64,000 bases of DNA, from the NCBI RefSeq assembly GCF_026210795.1, contig NC_089430.1, positions 3,968,001 through 4,032,000 of the forward strand, read 5' to 3'. A program made the translations under genes and the position numbers. How positions within the stretch are numbered: position 1 is the first letter of the stretch; every line of letters begins with the position of its first letter. The notes under the pieces were generated by a model. That model had not been told where the DNA came from. It worked only from the letters and a program-made list of their open reading frames with translations, and ran no database searches. Below are positions 46,693-57,553 of this stretch, one piece after another. The stretch comes from Rhizophagus irregularis (lineage: Eukaryota > Glomeromycota > Glomeromycetes > Glomerales > Glomeraceae).

Positions 46693-49119
46693 CAGGGACG
46701 ATGATTCTATGCAATCACATAATTTCACGTTAAATGCATAATTATGCGATAAATGCATAATTTAAGTTGATCGCATCATAAAATCACATAATTTAAATTA
46801 TCCCATATCAGAGCGCATAATCCGCAGTAAAACATATTTAATTTGCTACGGATTATCAGTTCGATCATCTTTTTTTCTTTCGCAATGCCAAAAAAACAAA
46901 AAACCTCATCAGTTTATACTAGATGTAATGAATATAAAGATATTTTTCGAGTAGATGACAATGTTCTCTTTTGCAATCATTGCAATATTTCTATAGACTG
47001 GAAGCGTAAATCTACTGTAGATAATCATTGTAAAAGTCAGAAACACGTTTTTAACGTAAGAAGTCAAGAAGAAAGCCAGAATAAAACACAACAACTTACC
47101 CTTTCATCTACTCAGGCAGTTTCAGAATCAAAAAACAACTTATTGAAGACCTTATAGAAGCGTTTGCAACAGCAGACATTCCTCTTGAAAAAGTCAATTC
47201 ACTACTTCTATTTTTTAAAAAACACGTTAAAAATGGAGGTTCCATTCCTCAAGCTCCTACTCTCAGACAAAATTACCTACCTAGCGTTTTTGATAAACAC
47301 TTCCAGTCACTTAAATTACTTTTTGATTCAAAACCTGTGGCTATAATTATGGATGAAACTACTGATGATTGTGCTCGGAGTGTTGTCAACACCCTTTTTT
47401 GTTATCATAATGAAACAAAATTAGTTTCAGTTGATTTTCTTGAACGTGTAAATAATACCACAATGGGACAAGTTCTCACAACCATTCTTACTCACTTTAA
47501 TATATCCTTCAATTTGCCATGCCTATTTCTTTCAGATTCAGCCGCGTACATGAAAAAATGTCATCGTGAAGTTCTGTCTCCATTAATGCCTCAGTTAATT
47601 CATGTGCCGTGTTGTGCACATATTATAAATCTTATCGGGTATGTAAGCTGCTGGTAGACATTATTTTTATTGTAAGAGGAGGCGAATTTCATCATAATAA
47701 TAATTATGGTTACATAGTGGTCGATATTTTCTTTTTTCTTTTTAATTATTTTGCATTAATTTTCTTGTTTAAAGTGTTTGTACAATCTAATATAAAAAAG
47801 TTCTAATTAATAAAAAAGGATTTGTTCTTTTCTATATAAAATTAAAGGGATATGTGGAGAACATTACCTCAATTTAATACTTTAAAATGTTTTTTGGATA
47901 AAATTAAAGAGGTTTTTGTTAATTCTCCTTCCCGAAGAGGACGATACCTGGCTTATTTAAAAATGCATGGAATTCCCTCACCATGCAAAATTCCTTTATA
48001 TAACAAAACGCGTTGGAACTCTTGGTTTCGGATGGTTTCATATGCAAAGGATCATATTATCTATTGGCCTTCTTTTTTTAAAGAAGAATTCAATAATGAT
48101 AAGAAACACAACACTTTGGCTGCTATTAATTCTTGCTTGGAAAATGAAAAGGAATTGGGAGTCATTACAATTTACCTTAATTTCATTTCCTCTTATGCTA
48201 AAGAATTTGTTCAAGATCTTGATTTTTTCCAACAATTAAAAAAACCTGTTTTTCCTTTTGTAGAATTACGCCTTCAACAACTTACTGCATATATCGAAAC
48301 ATATAGGAATTCAAATGATTTTGGTCTTTTCTTAGAAAACTTAATTAATAGTCTCCGATTTAATACACATGAATTCTATTCCATTTTTCGAGCAGCATTT
48401 GAAGCAGCTTATAAGTCGAAGCTTCACTGCACATATTCCTAATCATCCAGCTCGGCCACTTTTCTATGCATGTCAAGTATTTGATCCCAAATTTATTCAT
48501 TTTGGAGATGCTTTACGAAAAAACATTCGACAGTATAGTATAATTAAAGAATTTGACAACCTATCGGATGAATTATTACGAGAATGGGGAATTTATTGTG
48601 GATTAGATAACGAATTTTTAAGTGAAATGGAATTGGATCGATATTGGGAAGATAAGGCAACACAACTGCCAATCCTTTCTAATATTGCAATGGATTACAT
48701 TTGGCTGCCGATTTCAAGTTGTACCGTTGAACGAAGTTTTTCTATGTATAATTCTCTTTTAGACAGTGATCGTCAAAACCTGTCTCAAGATTCTCTTAAA
48801 AGATTAAGTATGATGTACTTTAATGGTGCTAAAATTTAGAAGAATTGGGATTTAAGGAATAGGGATTTAAATTTACGCAATAACACTTTTAAATAAAGAA
48901 TAAATGAAATTCTAATTATAAATAATATTTTTTTATATACAAAAATTTAATTTTTTTGATTTTTACTATAATAAAACTGCGCATAATTTTACATAATTAT
49001 AAATTTTGGTGCATAATTTGCACATAATCGTAAAAAAAATATGCACCTTAAAAATGCATATTTTGCTTTTGTTGCATACATAATTCATGTTTTATTGCCG
49101 CATAAAATCATCGTCCCTG
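46693..49119 (+). mobile_element. hAT DNA transposon inserted in LINE ORF1
   Basis: 2427 bp with ends CAGGGACGATGATT and AATCATCGTCCCTG (perfect 14-bp inverted pair) and an exact 8-bp duplication GCCACAGC on each side (46685-46692, 49120-49127). Terminal CAGGG and 8-bp duplications define hAT. Words ending in GCATAATT and TGCATA repeat just inside both ends, candidate transposase-binding sites. Because the duplication and frame are intact, removing the element rejoins ORF1 in frame, so this is the younger insertion. It carries one transposase gene, now frameshifted. Confidence 0.93.
46885..48839 (+). pseudogene. hAT transposase with BED zinc finger, frameshifted
   Basis: Begins MPKKQKTSSVYTRC. 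A BED finger has CNHCNISIDWKRKSTVDNHC and then KSQKH (CxxC...H...H). A frame change in the A-run near 47120-47146 precedes QLIEDLIEAFATADIPLEKV. The catalytic region follows: KPVAIIMDETTDDCARS (47326-), LPCLFLSDSAAYMKKC and HVPCCAHIINLIG. An intron fits 47639-47847 (GTATGT...AAAG), leading into GDMWRTLPQFNTL. TRWNSWFRMVSYAKD is the conserved TRW block. A second frame change near 48410 leads to the dimerisation domain (PISSCTVERSFSMYNSLL). Two frame breaks make it non-functional as assembled. Confidence 0.88.
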
Positions 49120-50595
49120 GCCACAGCCTCCCCTATGGATTCTTTGTTTGGCTTGCATTTCCATGCATATGATCCCCAGGCTATTAAGGCTGCTGAACAG
49201 CGCGCGTACCTACCAATTGGTTACCGATATACACAACTAACCTGACGGCTTCTTTTGCGTGGTACCTTTTCTCGTTACGGCAATATTACTCGTTGCCATA
49301 CCCGTTTATCTAAACTTTATCATACTGCATACATTACGTTTGAATCTACTAGTGCTTTACAGAACCTCAACTCTACCTGGGGCGTCCTTTGTGGAGGACA
49401 TTGTTTGCGAATCTGCCCCGCTACTTTCTCTCCTGACCAACGCGCTGAAAGACGCACTTATGTTGCTTTACTTGCCGGTCTTCCGCGTGGTACTATATCG
49501 GTCGATCTTGCTGAAATTGCCGATGAAATTTCCGCTAAATCTATCAATGTTCCCTTCTCTATGAATTCTTACAATCCCAAACCCTACGCCTATTGCCATT
49601 TTGCCTCTGAAACTGCTATGGAAAATGCTAAATCTATTTCATGTGCCCTTAAGAAAAGTTGGGCCTTACCTGGCATTCTCCGGATGAAGTCACTTCTCTT
49701 TGTCATCGATGTGGTCGCTCTAATTGTAACCCTGATCGATGTGGTTCTTCATCTAGACCTAATCGCTCTTCTCGCCCTTGGCAATCTAATGATAAATTAC
49801 GTGCTTTATATAACAAGCATCTACCTCCTTCTCATCCTGCTAAACGACATAACCGTTTTGCCCGCCCTGATAACAATAATGATGGACAAAGCCGTACCAA
49901 CGCTTCTCGCCATCGTTCTAAATCCAGACCTAATAACCGACAACAATCTCGTTCTCGCTCTCAACATCGGCCATGGAATCGCGACAACCTTAACAACAAC
50001 AATAATAATCAACGTCGCGGTATTCCTGATGCAAATGAACTTGATCACTATGCTGATGGCATGGATGTTACATACCCTGCTCCTCCTACTGTGCTTACTG
50101 ATTGGAAATCTATTGGTGCTGCTCTTGAAAAAGTAGTTGAAGAATTAGCCCTTCTTACCACACAATTTGCTTCTATGAACAGCCGCATCACTAATTTGGA
50201 ATCTGCTATGGCTGCTCGTACTCCTATTCCTGGCCCCTTTGTCACTAAACCTCCTTCCTACATCCCTTCCTCTATGCAAGGATGGGATGATACAGTGAAT
50301 CGAACTGATAATAATATCCTCGTTGATGTTAATTCTCCCCCTTTGCAATCAACAAGTGGTTTTTCCCCGATTCCTCATTTTGCTCCCATTCCACCTTCCA
50401 ACGTCGCTCCTTCCTCCCCTATTGATATGGAACAGCGTCTCTCCTCTCTTTCCGATACTGTTGCCTCTTTGGCTGGCTCGATTAAAGAAGGAATCCAACA
50501 AAACAACCTCATCTTAGCTCGGCAACAAGGCCAAGCTAATCAATAATTGTTCTCTTTTTCCCCCTTCTTTATTACCGATTTATCAGTGTGTAATA

Positions 50596-53500
50596 ATGTT
50601 GGACAACAATAAACATAATTTTTCCCCTCACCCCTCTCCCCTTATCAAATTTGGTCAATTAAATGTTAATGGTTTATGTTCTCCAGTTCGACAACAACAT
50701 TTGCTTAATTTTTTTCTTCACTCCTCTTTTGGTGCTTTATCTATTAATGATACGCGTCTTTCCCCTTCAAATGCTAAATTTATTTTTAAAAATGAACACT
50801 CCCAACATCACTTTAAGTCCTATTGGGCTTGTTCATCCTCTTCTTCTCGCCCTCATGATGGTGTTAGTATTTTGTTACGTAATCCCCTTCATAAACATGT
50901 TCAAACAATTGATCCTTGGAACGGTCGACTTCTTAAATTAGATTTGTTCTTTCATCAAACTAAAATTTCTATTATTTCTATATATTATCCCCCTTCTGGT
51001 TCTGTTCATCAATCTATTTGCAATGATCTTATTGCCAAACTTCTTTCTTGGCTCGACTATGCCCGAGCTAATAATTATTTTGTAGTTATTCTTGGCGACT
51101 TCAATGCTGATGTAATCGCTCATTCTAATTATTCACCTAATCATTTTAAGCTTCTTCGCTTGCTTTCTTCTCGGTTTTTTACCGATCATCAAGCCACTCA
51201 CCTCTACAAATGGTCCTGATCCCACCTTCTTTCATGATAATGGATCTTCGAGACTGGATTATATCTGGTCTTCACCTGGTTTCCCTGCTCCTGGTCTTTT
51301 TTCACAAGTGGTTACTTGCCCGGGTCTTCTTGATCGACCTTTTACCGATCACAAAGTTCTTACAACTGTTTTTGACTTCAGTTCTTGCCTGGCTATCTTG
51401 GCTAAATCTCGTCTTAAACAAAAAAAAAAATTGCGTACTATTTTCTCTTACGCTTCCACTTCAGTTGAACAATGGAATAATTTTACCACTGAAGTAGATG
51501 ATTCTCTTGGAGTTTATTTAGATAGACAATATCACCCTAATTTTGATTTCTCCTCTCTTTCTCTTGATCGTATGTGGCATGCATTGAAAGCTGCCATAAT
51601 TAGTGCTGCAATTGAAACTTTACCCTTTCAAAAAGTCTCCAATACACACCGACATTCGTACTCTCCTGAATTAACTAAACTTATTGCTATTAACAAGTTT
51701 TTAGATCGATTTTTATATCGCCTTACTACTCGTCGTTCTAATCGGCCTATTCAGATTGCGCAAATGACTGCCGCTTTGCCCTCCCATCTTGAAAATCTTG
51801 CATCCTTACTCCCTGATTACTCAGTTCCTACCTATTCTACAACCCCTGCATCTGTATTTAAATCATTTTTACGATCACAGAAGAATTTAGTTTCTGCCTT
51901 TTTATCTACTAAATTCGCCCAACACCTTACGGACTCAGTGGAATATTATACTGCACTACGTGACGAACACTTTTTGAACTCGCTCGGCACCTTTATAGAT
52001 TCTGCCTTATCAGTAGAAAAACGTTCAATTGTTCTTGACCGTGTTTTGGTCGTTTTGGACTCTACTCCTACTCTTTTAACAGATCCTTCGGATATTAAAC
52101 AAGCTGCTATTTCTCATTTTCAATCAATTGTTTCTCCTCCGTTGACCCGTTACTCTTCCATCATTTCATTTCCTGCCCGATGGCAACAAGCTTACACTCC
52201 TCTTGCTAATGTGTCTGCTTCACTATATAAAATGCTGCACAGTGACGCAGGGGAAGAGATCCTGTTTTGGCGCCTATTTCGCTATGAAATGGTCTACTGT
52301 GATTTCCTCCATGCCAAATAACAAAGCTTCCGGCCCTTCAAAAATTTCTTATGAGATGATTAAACATCTGTCCGGTGAAGCCTTGGATTTCTCTCTTTTA
52401 TTGGCCAATACCTGCCTTTCTCGCGGTGATATTCCTGCTGACTGGCGTGAAGCTGTGGTTTATCCTATTCCTAAACCTCACGAATTTGATGCTCAACTTA
52501 AGAACACTCGACCTATTACTCTTCTGGAAACAGTTCGAAAATGTGTAGTTAAGGTCGTCACGAATCGTCTCTCCAACATTCTTGCTGATAATAAAGTTCT
52601 CCAAGGTGGTAATTTTGCTGGCTTACCTGGTGGTTCTACTGATGTCCCTATCAAAATGCTTGATGCGATTATCCATCAACATAAACACGACTCTACTGAT
52701 GATCAGGAACTATGGATCGTTTCTCAAGATATCTCTAAAGCTTTTGATTCTATGGATTTAAATATGCTTAAATTAGCTTTAGATAGGTTACATATCCCTG
52801 CACTTTTAGTGCGATTTATTTTAAATCTTTTTACACGACGAAATAATAAGATAATTACTTGTCATGGTGATACAGCTGCTTATAGAGTACGTGTTGGTAT
52901 CGATCAAGCAGAAATCATTTCCCCTCTTCTTTGGGTTATTTATTTGGATCCTTTACTCACTGTTTTGAATCAAGAAGCACGAGATCCTTTTATTTTAAAA
53001 TCTTCAGCTCTTTTAAATTATTCTCCACTTGAATTTGAACAACATTCTTTACCAATTTCACATTTAACGTTTATGGATGATTCTACACTTATTGCTTCTT
53101 CAAAATCTGGAATAGAAGACCGACTTTCTATTACTGCTGAATTTTATACTTTAAATAATGTTCAAGCTAATTCAGCTAAATATGTTCTTCTTTCATCTTC
53201 TTCCCCTTCTTCAAAGATTATTTTTGATCTTACACCTTCTTTTTTAGTCTCTGATTTGTCTCTTTCCCTTTCCTCTTTATCTTTGCATGCTTCCTTTCGC
53301 TTTTTAGGCGTTTGGTTTTCTTTATCCGCCTCTTCTGATTTTGTTCTCAAACAAGCGCGCTCCATGGTTAAAGATATGGCAGCTCTCCTGGGACCGAAGA
53401 AATTATTAGCACAACATGTGGCCTATCTCTACAATGCTGTCCTTCTTCCGCGATTGGAATTTCGTCTTCAAACTACCCTTTTCTCTGAAAGTACTATTCA

Positions 53501-55980
53501 ATCAATTGTCGAAGCCTCTGTTTTCAGTACTTCGAAGAAAAGCTGGTCTTGCTACGACTACTCCGTTGCCCCTGTTATTTCTCAAACTTCCCTTTTCGAT
53601 TCAAAATGCTTTCTATCGCTTTCTTTCTTCCCATATTGCATCTTGGCAAAAAATTTTCACTCATCCTGATTTCAAAGATTTTGCCCTTTATGCTATCTCC
53701 TATTTTCAAGGATATCTGGGTGCTGAAAGTTGCCCGACTACTATTAACTTAGAACCATGGTCACAGATCGTTTCTTTGAGAACGCACACTTTGTTTAATT
53801 CGTTATTGTTTTCTTCGCGTTTGAACATCACGTGGTCTCTTTCCTTCCGGCCTCCGAGGCATGATCTACAACCTGCTCTGCCACTCCGATCTATTCTACC
53901 TCATTCCATTTTTCAATCGAGTTGGAAACTTTGGAAAAACTTGAATATATTTGTGCTTGCTCAGTTGGTTTCTCCTTGTGGACGTTATCTTATGAATTGG
54001 CCTGACCTTCGTTATCTTGGCATCGTTGGTCGTAAAGGACGGATCCCTAATTGGTTTACTTTTATCAATAATAATTTTCTCTCTTCTTCTTCTTCTACTT
54101 TACTTTTATCTTCATATTTTATTAACTCTTCTTTTACTTTAGCTTCTCCTTGTTTATTAGATCATACTGTTAAAGATTATTCTTTTTATCCTCAATGGGC
54201 TATTAATCTTGACTCTGCTACTCAAACTTTATCTGTTGGTCGTGTGTGTATCACTTACAAGAAACAAAACTCGGCTATTATGTCTCATTGGCTTCCTGTA
54301 TCTACCTCGGCTGATGAACGATCCTATGACCCTTGTCCCAGTTGTGCTCTTAACATTCCCGTCTTATCCATGAAATCTGCCATCAGACAACACTGTAATA
54401 GCGAGAAATGCTTTTTTAATGTAACTCTATTGGATACAGTGGGCTATCCTACCAGAAACGCCAAAGTTTTCGCGGCTTACCTCCCCATTACTCTATCTAC
54501 TTCATGGAGTTATGCGACTTCCTTGGCTCTTGTTCATTTTTCAAACGCGTCTCCCGCTCTTTCTCCTCTCTTTAAGGATAGAATCGATAGAATTGATGAC
54601 ACTATCTTACCACTTTCTGTGCAATCTTTGTACACAGATGGTTCGTTCCATCCTGCCAATGATTCTTCGCCTTCTTCCATGACTTCTGCTTGGATTGCTC
54701 TTGATGATGTTGGACTTGTTCTGGAATCTTCTTCCATACATCTCCCTTCTTACTTTCCTTCCGCTTTGCGTTCCGAAATTTCTGCTGTTCTATTAGGATT
54801 GAACGCCCTTTTCCGTGATTCATCAATCTCTATTCATACTGATTGTAGTCAGTTAATTTCGCTATGGACACGGTTTGTTGATGCTCCTTTCTCACCGAAG
54901 TTGCTCCGAGAACCTAATCATCTTCTTTGGCTTTCTATTCGACAACTTATCATGGATCGTAATCTTAATGTCGAATTGATTAAAGTCCCTGCTCATGGCG
55001 ATGATATCTACAATATACAAGCGGATTCTTTGGCAAAAGATGCTCATTCGTCTTTACAACCCACTACTCTACTTTCAACATTTTGTTATGCTCCATGCTT
55101 GTTGACTTTTAACTCCTTGCCTATTGACGTGAATATTCGACATTTTCTCCGCTCTATTGCAGATGCTCGTGCTCTTTTATCTTTTTGTTCACTAGCGCGT
55201 TTTACTGCTCTTGGTTCTCCTTCACTTTTTGATTGGGCTGGTATATATTTTTGCCTTTCACAAATTAAAGGTTTCGCTTCACATAGGAATGGTCATCCTG
55301 AATTTTGGGTCTTCCGCATTAAACTTCTTTTGGATATGTTGCCTACCTTAGCTACTCTTCAACAACGCAAACTTTACTTATATTCTCCTGACTGGCTCTG
55401 TCCGCAGTGTAATTCTGCTCCTGAAGATTTGAATCATCTTTGGACTTGTCCTTATATTTTACCGGATTTAAATCCCTGTTTAACACACCGGTCTGAAGTC
55501 ATTAAATTTAGAGATTCTTGTTTATCTTCTTTCCTATCCTTGAAATCTTTGGATATTTCCTTTCATACCGAATTCTTTGCTTTGGATTGTTGGAACTATG
55601 ATGCTCCTTCTTCATCCTGTCTTTGGCTTACTCGAGGATTGTTGCCTGCGCATTTAACGGCATTTTTGAATCAACACTTTCCTCTCTCTGTTATATATAA
55701 GATTATTTCTCCCCTTCTTAATGACTTCCAAGTCGAATTATATGGTGAAATTTGGCTGTGTCGGAATGTTCTTTTCCATGCTTGGGAGGAGTCGCAGGGT
55801 ATCTCGGCTGCTTCCAAATTACGTGGCCCATCTACTAATTCTTTCCCTAATACTACTTCTCCACAACAACACAACTCTTCTTTGGCGTCAGTTTCTCAGG
55901 ATTCCTGGATTTCTTGGATATCCTCTTCTATAATTCGGGTGGATCTTGGATCTCGCACTTGGATTTTCTGCGCCGCTTAA
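50596..55980 (+). pseudogene. LINE ORF2: endonuclease, reverse transcriptase, RNase H
   Basis: The APE-type endonuclease lies at 50596-51430 (FGQLNVNGL start, VVILGDFNAD, then SRLDYIWSSPG and DRPFTDHKVL). The reverse transcriptase lies at about 52310-53300, with NNKASGPSKISYEMIKH, ITLLETVRKCVVKVVTNRL, IVSQDISKAFDSMD, GIDQAEIISPLLW and the catalytic FMDD (in LTFMDDSTLIASS). RNase H lies at about 54630-55050 (SLYTDGSFHP, SEISAVLLGL, IHTDCSQL, VPAHGDDIYNIQADSLAKDA). A terminal Cys/His knuckle is CPQCNSAPEDLNHLWTC. Frame changes occur near 51195, 52296 and 53535. GIDQAEIISP has lost the Gly of the usual GxxQGxxLSP, so the RT was probably damaged too. Confidence 0.87.
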
Positions 55981-56264
55981 CAGTTCAACCTCTTAGGATT
56001 TCTTTCTGGTAACGGACTGGATTTTTGGATGTTGGATAGTTGACTCACACTGGCCTTCGGGTAAAGTTGGGGTATGCGATTCTGTAATAGTTCAGTTTTT
56101 CTTTGCTTTAAATTTTTTTAGTTTAGATTTCTTTACTTGTATGAGTCGTGAAGCTACTCTTTTTATTTTTTATTAGTTTATTTTCTTATTTTTGTAATAT
56201 TGTTCGATTACTTTTCGAAGTCTAAAGTATAAATAAAAGATAAAGTCATAAGACTGTTTGCACA

Positions 56265-56280
56265 GGAAAAGGATAAAAAT
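56265..56280 (+). repeat. Target-site duplication, copy 2 (LINE/SINE junction)
   Basis: GGAAAAGGATAAAAAT, shared by the LINE on the left and the SINE on the right. Confidence 0.8.
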
Positions 56281-57255
56281 AGGGTTGGTCACCCTATCTC
56301 GGTGGTTAGTCACTGAGACCCTCATTAAGCCTGAGTATGGTGAGGTCGCAGGTTCGATTCCCATGACCACGGAAATAAAAAGAATTTTACTGCGGACGCT
56401 ACAACCAATAGCGTGAAGGTACGGGGATTAGTGTAGTTGGACTGCATCATGGTGAATTAGTGTGTACGGTTAGGCCGCACATTTCAACTAAGGGTCATGG
56501 TGTCCTTCTAACGTTTCCTATGAGGCCATTGGTATGTGCGCAGTCCTGTCCTTGAGGTCACTACTATACCTTGGGGACTTCCTGTTCAGGTGGTCACTCC
56601 ACGATACCACTTGGGGTCAGTAATGGCTAGATGGTCGTCCTAGATGGTAAAGCTGAGGGTGCAATGTCTTAGTGGTAGTTTGACCTTCTGTTAGGTCTTA
56701 GACCAACCAAGGTGTTCGTGCACAGAACAGGTAGCATGGTTATGGGGTTTGATTCCGGATCTTATGGCCCTTGGTGGATCCTGGTGGTTGATACCCACCA
56801 TAAGGGGTGATGCCTGGGACAGAAGCCTGCTACTTCTGTCCGAGTGGTCACTACAAAGTATACCACTTGGGGTAAACAACTGTACTATCGGTGCTAGGTA
56901 ATCGCGGGCTGTAGTGGCTTTGAGTGAGGCTTAGTACCTAAAATGGTGGTATGGAAGGGTGCTTAGATGGTTGATGTTACCTGTCGAAAGTCCTCCATGA
57001 AAGTAGATGCTCTCTAAAGGTCATTAAATAAATTGAGTATCAGTATCATGCAATGGGTATAGGATGAGTAGGCGGCGTGTGGCCTAGCTTCAGATCAGCC
57101 TATAATGGCCCGATGGGGGATGTCTTCTATAGTGGTGCTGTTACCTGAGGAATTAAGTACTCGGTATAATGGTTGCCCATTGAAGATGATAGGACACAGA
57201 CCCAAGATTAGTCTCATAAGAGGCAATGGGTGGTCTGGCCGTAAACATTAGCAAA
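56281..57255 (+). mobile_element. Long tRNA-derived SINE, plus-strand copy
   Basis: The head (56281-56373) is tRNA-like: A-box region TATCTCGGTGGTTAGT (56295-56310) and B box GGTTCGATTCC (56351-56361), an exact pol III consensus. It is followed by AATTTTACTGCGGACGCTAC and a ~0.85 kb body with no ORF. Inside the body GTGGTCACT...ATACCACTTGGGGT occurs twice (~56599 and ~56842). GC content is visibly higher than the host DNA. Related copies are at 5830-6767 (minus) and 8111-8390 (fragment). At ~975 bp it is far longer than typical tRNA SINEs, so the body may be a distinct unit fused to a tRNA head. Confidence 0.75.
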
Positions 57256-57271
57256 GGAAAAGGATAAAAAT
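57256..57271 (+). repeat. Target-site duplication, copy 3 (right of SINE)
   Basis: GGAAAAGGATAAAAAT, immediately followed by the resumed Tigger-like repeat AACACCATTCGATTCGTCTC. Confidence 0.8.
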
Positions 57272-57553
57272 AACACCATTCGATTCGTCTCAGTGAGACG
57301 ATTCTAACAAGCTATGATACATCTTTGTACGATTATTAGATGCCAAGTTATTTAATATATTCTTTATATAACTGTGATTATAAACGGTTCTTTTTAATAT
57401 AAGATTTTTGAGGATAGGTGTGATAGTGACTATAGATAGATTGTGACTATATAGATAGATTTTAATAATAAAGTGTTTTGAACATTCAACTGGTGTGACT
57501 ATATAGTAGAATGTGACTATAACAGGAAGTAACTATAAAGGGAGTTGACTGTA

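Larger units (their letters stand above)
46085..50546 (+). pseudogene. LINE ORF1 (RRM and zinc-knuckle protein), interrupted
   Basis: The first part, 46085-46692, gives a Ser/Pro/Thr-rich leader (MGKDNKKKNNQSNKD start) ending EDLDNATA. The frame resumes exactly after the hAT at 49128 (SPMDSLFGLHFHAYD), hits a TGA at 49243, then reads an RRM-like domain (RGTFSRYGNITRCHTRLSKL, then HTAYITFES). A frameshift near 49655 moves it to the frame of 49659-50546, with CHRCGRSNCNPDRC as a zinc-knuckle-like motif, Arg/Asn-rich SR-like sequence, and a coiled C-terminal stretch (MEQRLSSLSDTVASLAGSIK). Such ORF1 proteins bind the element RNA. The other long open frames here are alternative-frame shadows. Confidence 0.8.
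45953..56264 (+). mobile_element. LINE retrotransposon (ORF1 + APE-RT-RNase H ORF2), degenerate
   Basis: A non-LTR element of about 7.9 kb after subtracting the 2.4 kb hAT insert. It is bounded by the 15-bp duplication GGAAAAGGATAAAAA on both sides. The 5' part before ORF1 is about 130 bp. ORF1 runs from 46085, is interrupted by the hAT, and ends at 50546. ORF2 runs from 50596 to 55980. The 3' tail of ~285 bp ends TAAGACTGTTTGCACA with no poly(A). At least one stop and several frameshifts show it can no longer make its proteins. APE-type endonuclease plus an RNase H domain and CCHC knuckles place it in the I/Tad-like group, as inference. Confidence 0.88.
45273..57551. mobile_element. Tigger/pogo-like element (non-autonomous), split by later insertions
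   Basis: The left end CAGTCAACTCTCTTTATAGT (TA at 45271-45272) and the right end, whose reverse complement begins CAGTCAACTCCCTTTATAGT (TA at 57552-57553), form inverted termini with a TA duplication, the mariner/pogo pattern. GTGACTATA words recur next to both ends. Without the inserts the element is about 1 kb: 45273-45952 plus 57256-57551. Its interior holds three tandem units of 147 bp marked by CCATTCGATTCGTCT (45474, 45621, 45768), with a fourth partial unit right of the inserts near 57277. No transposase is seen. Confidence 0.7.

Noticed and set aside
46079-46714. 211-aa antisense open frame in LINE ORF1
   Set aside because: A shadow of the Ser/Pro-rich ORF1 on the other strand; Arg/Gly-rich with no domain.
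49255-50136. 293-aa frame as an intact single protein
   Set aside because: Only its first ~135 codons are ORF1; after the frameshift near 49655 this frame gives hydrophobic nonsense while the +1 frame carries the zinc knuckle.
56290-56365. tRNA gene suggested by A and B boxes
   Set aside because: The A-to-B region does not fold as a full cloverleaf with paired acceptor arms, and the same head is attached to a repeated body; it is a SINE promoter.
45273-57551. A single 12-kb giant transposon
   Set aside because: Internal target duplications show it is a small TA-flanked element with later LINE, SINE and hAT insertions.
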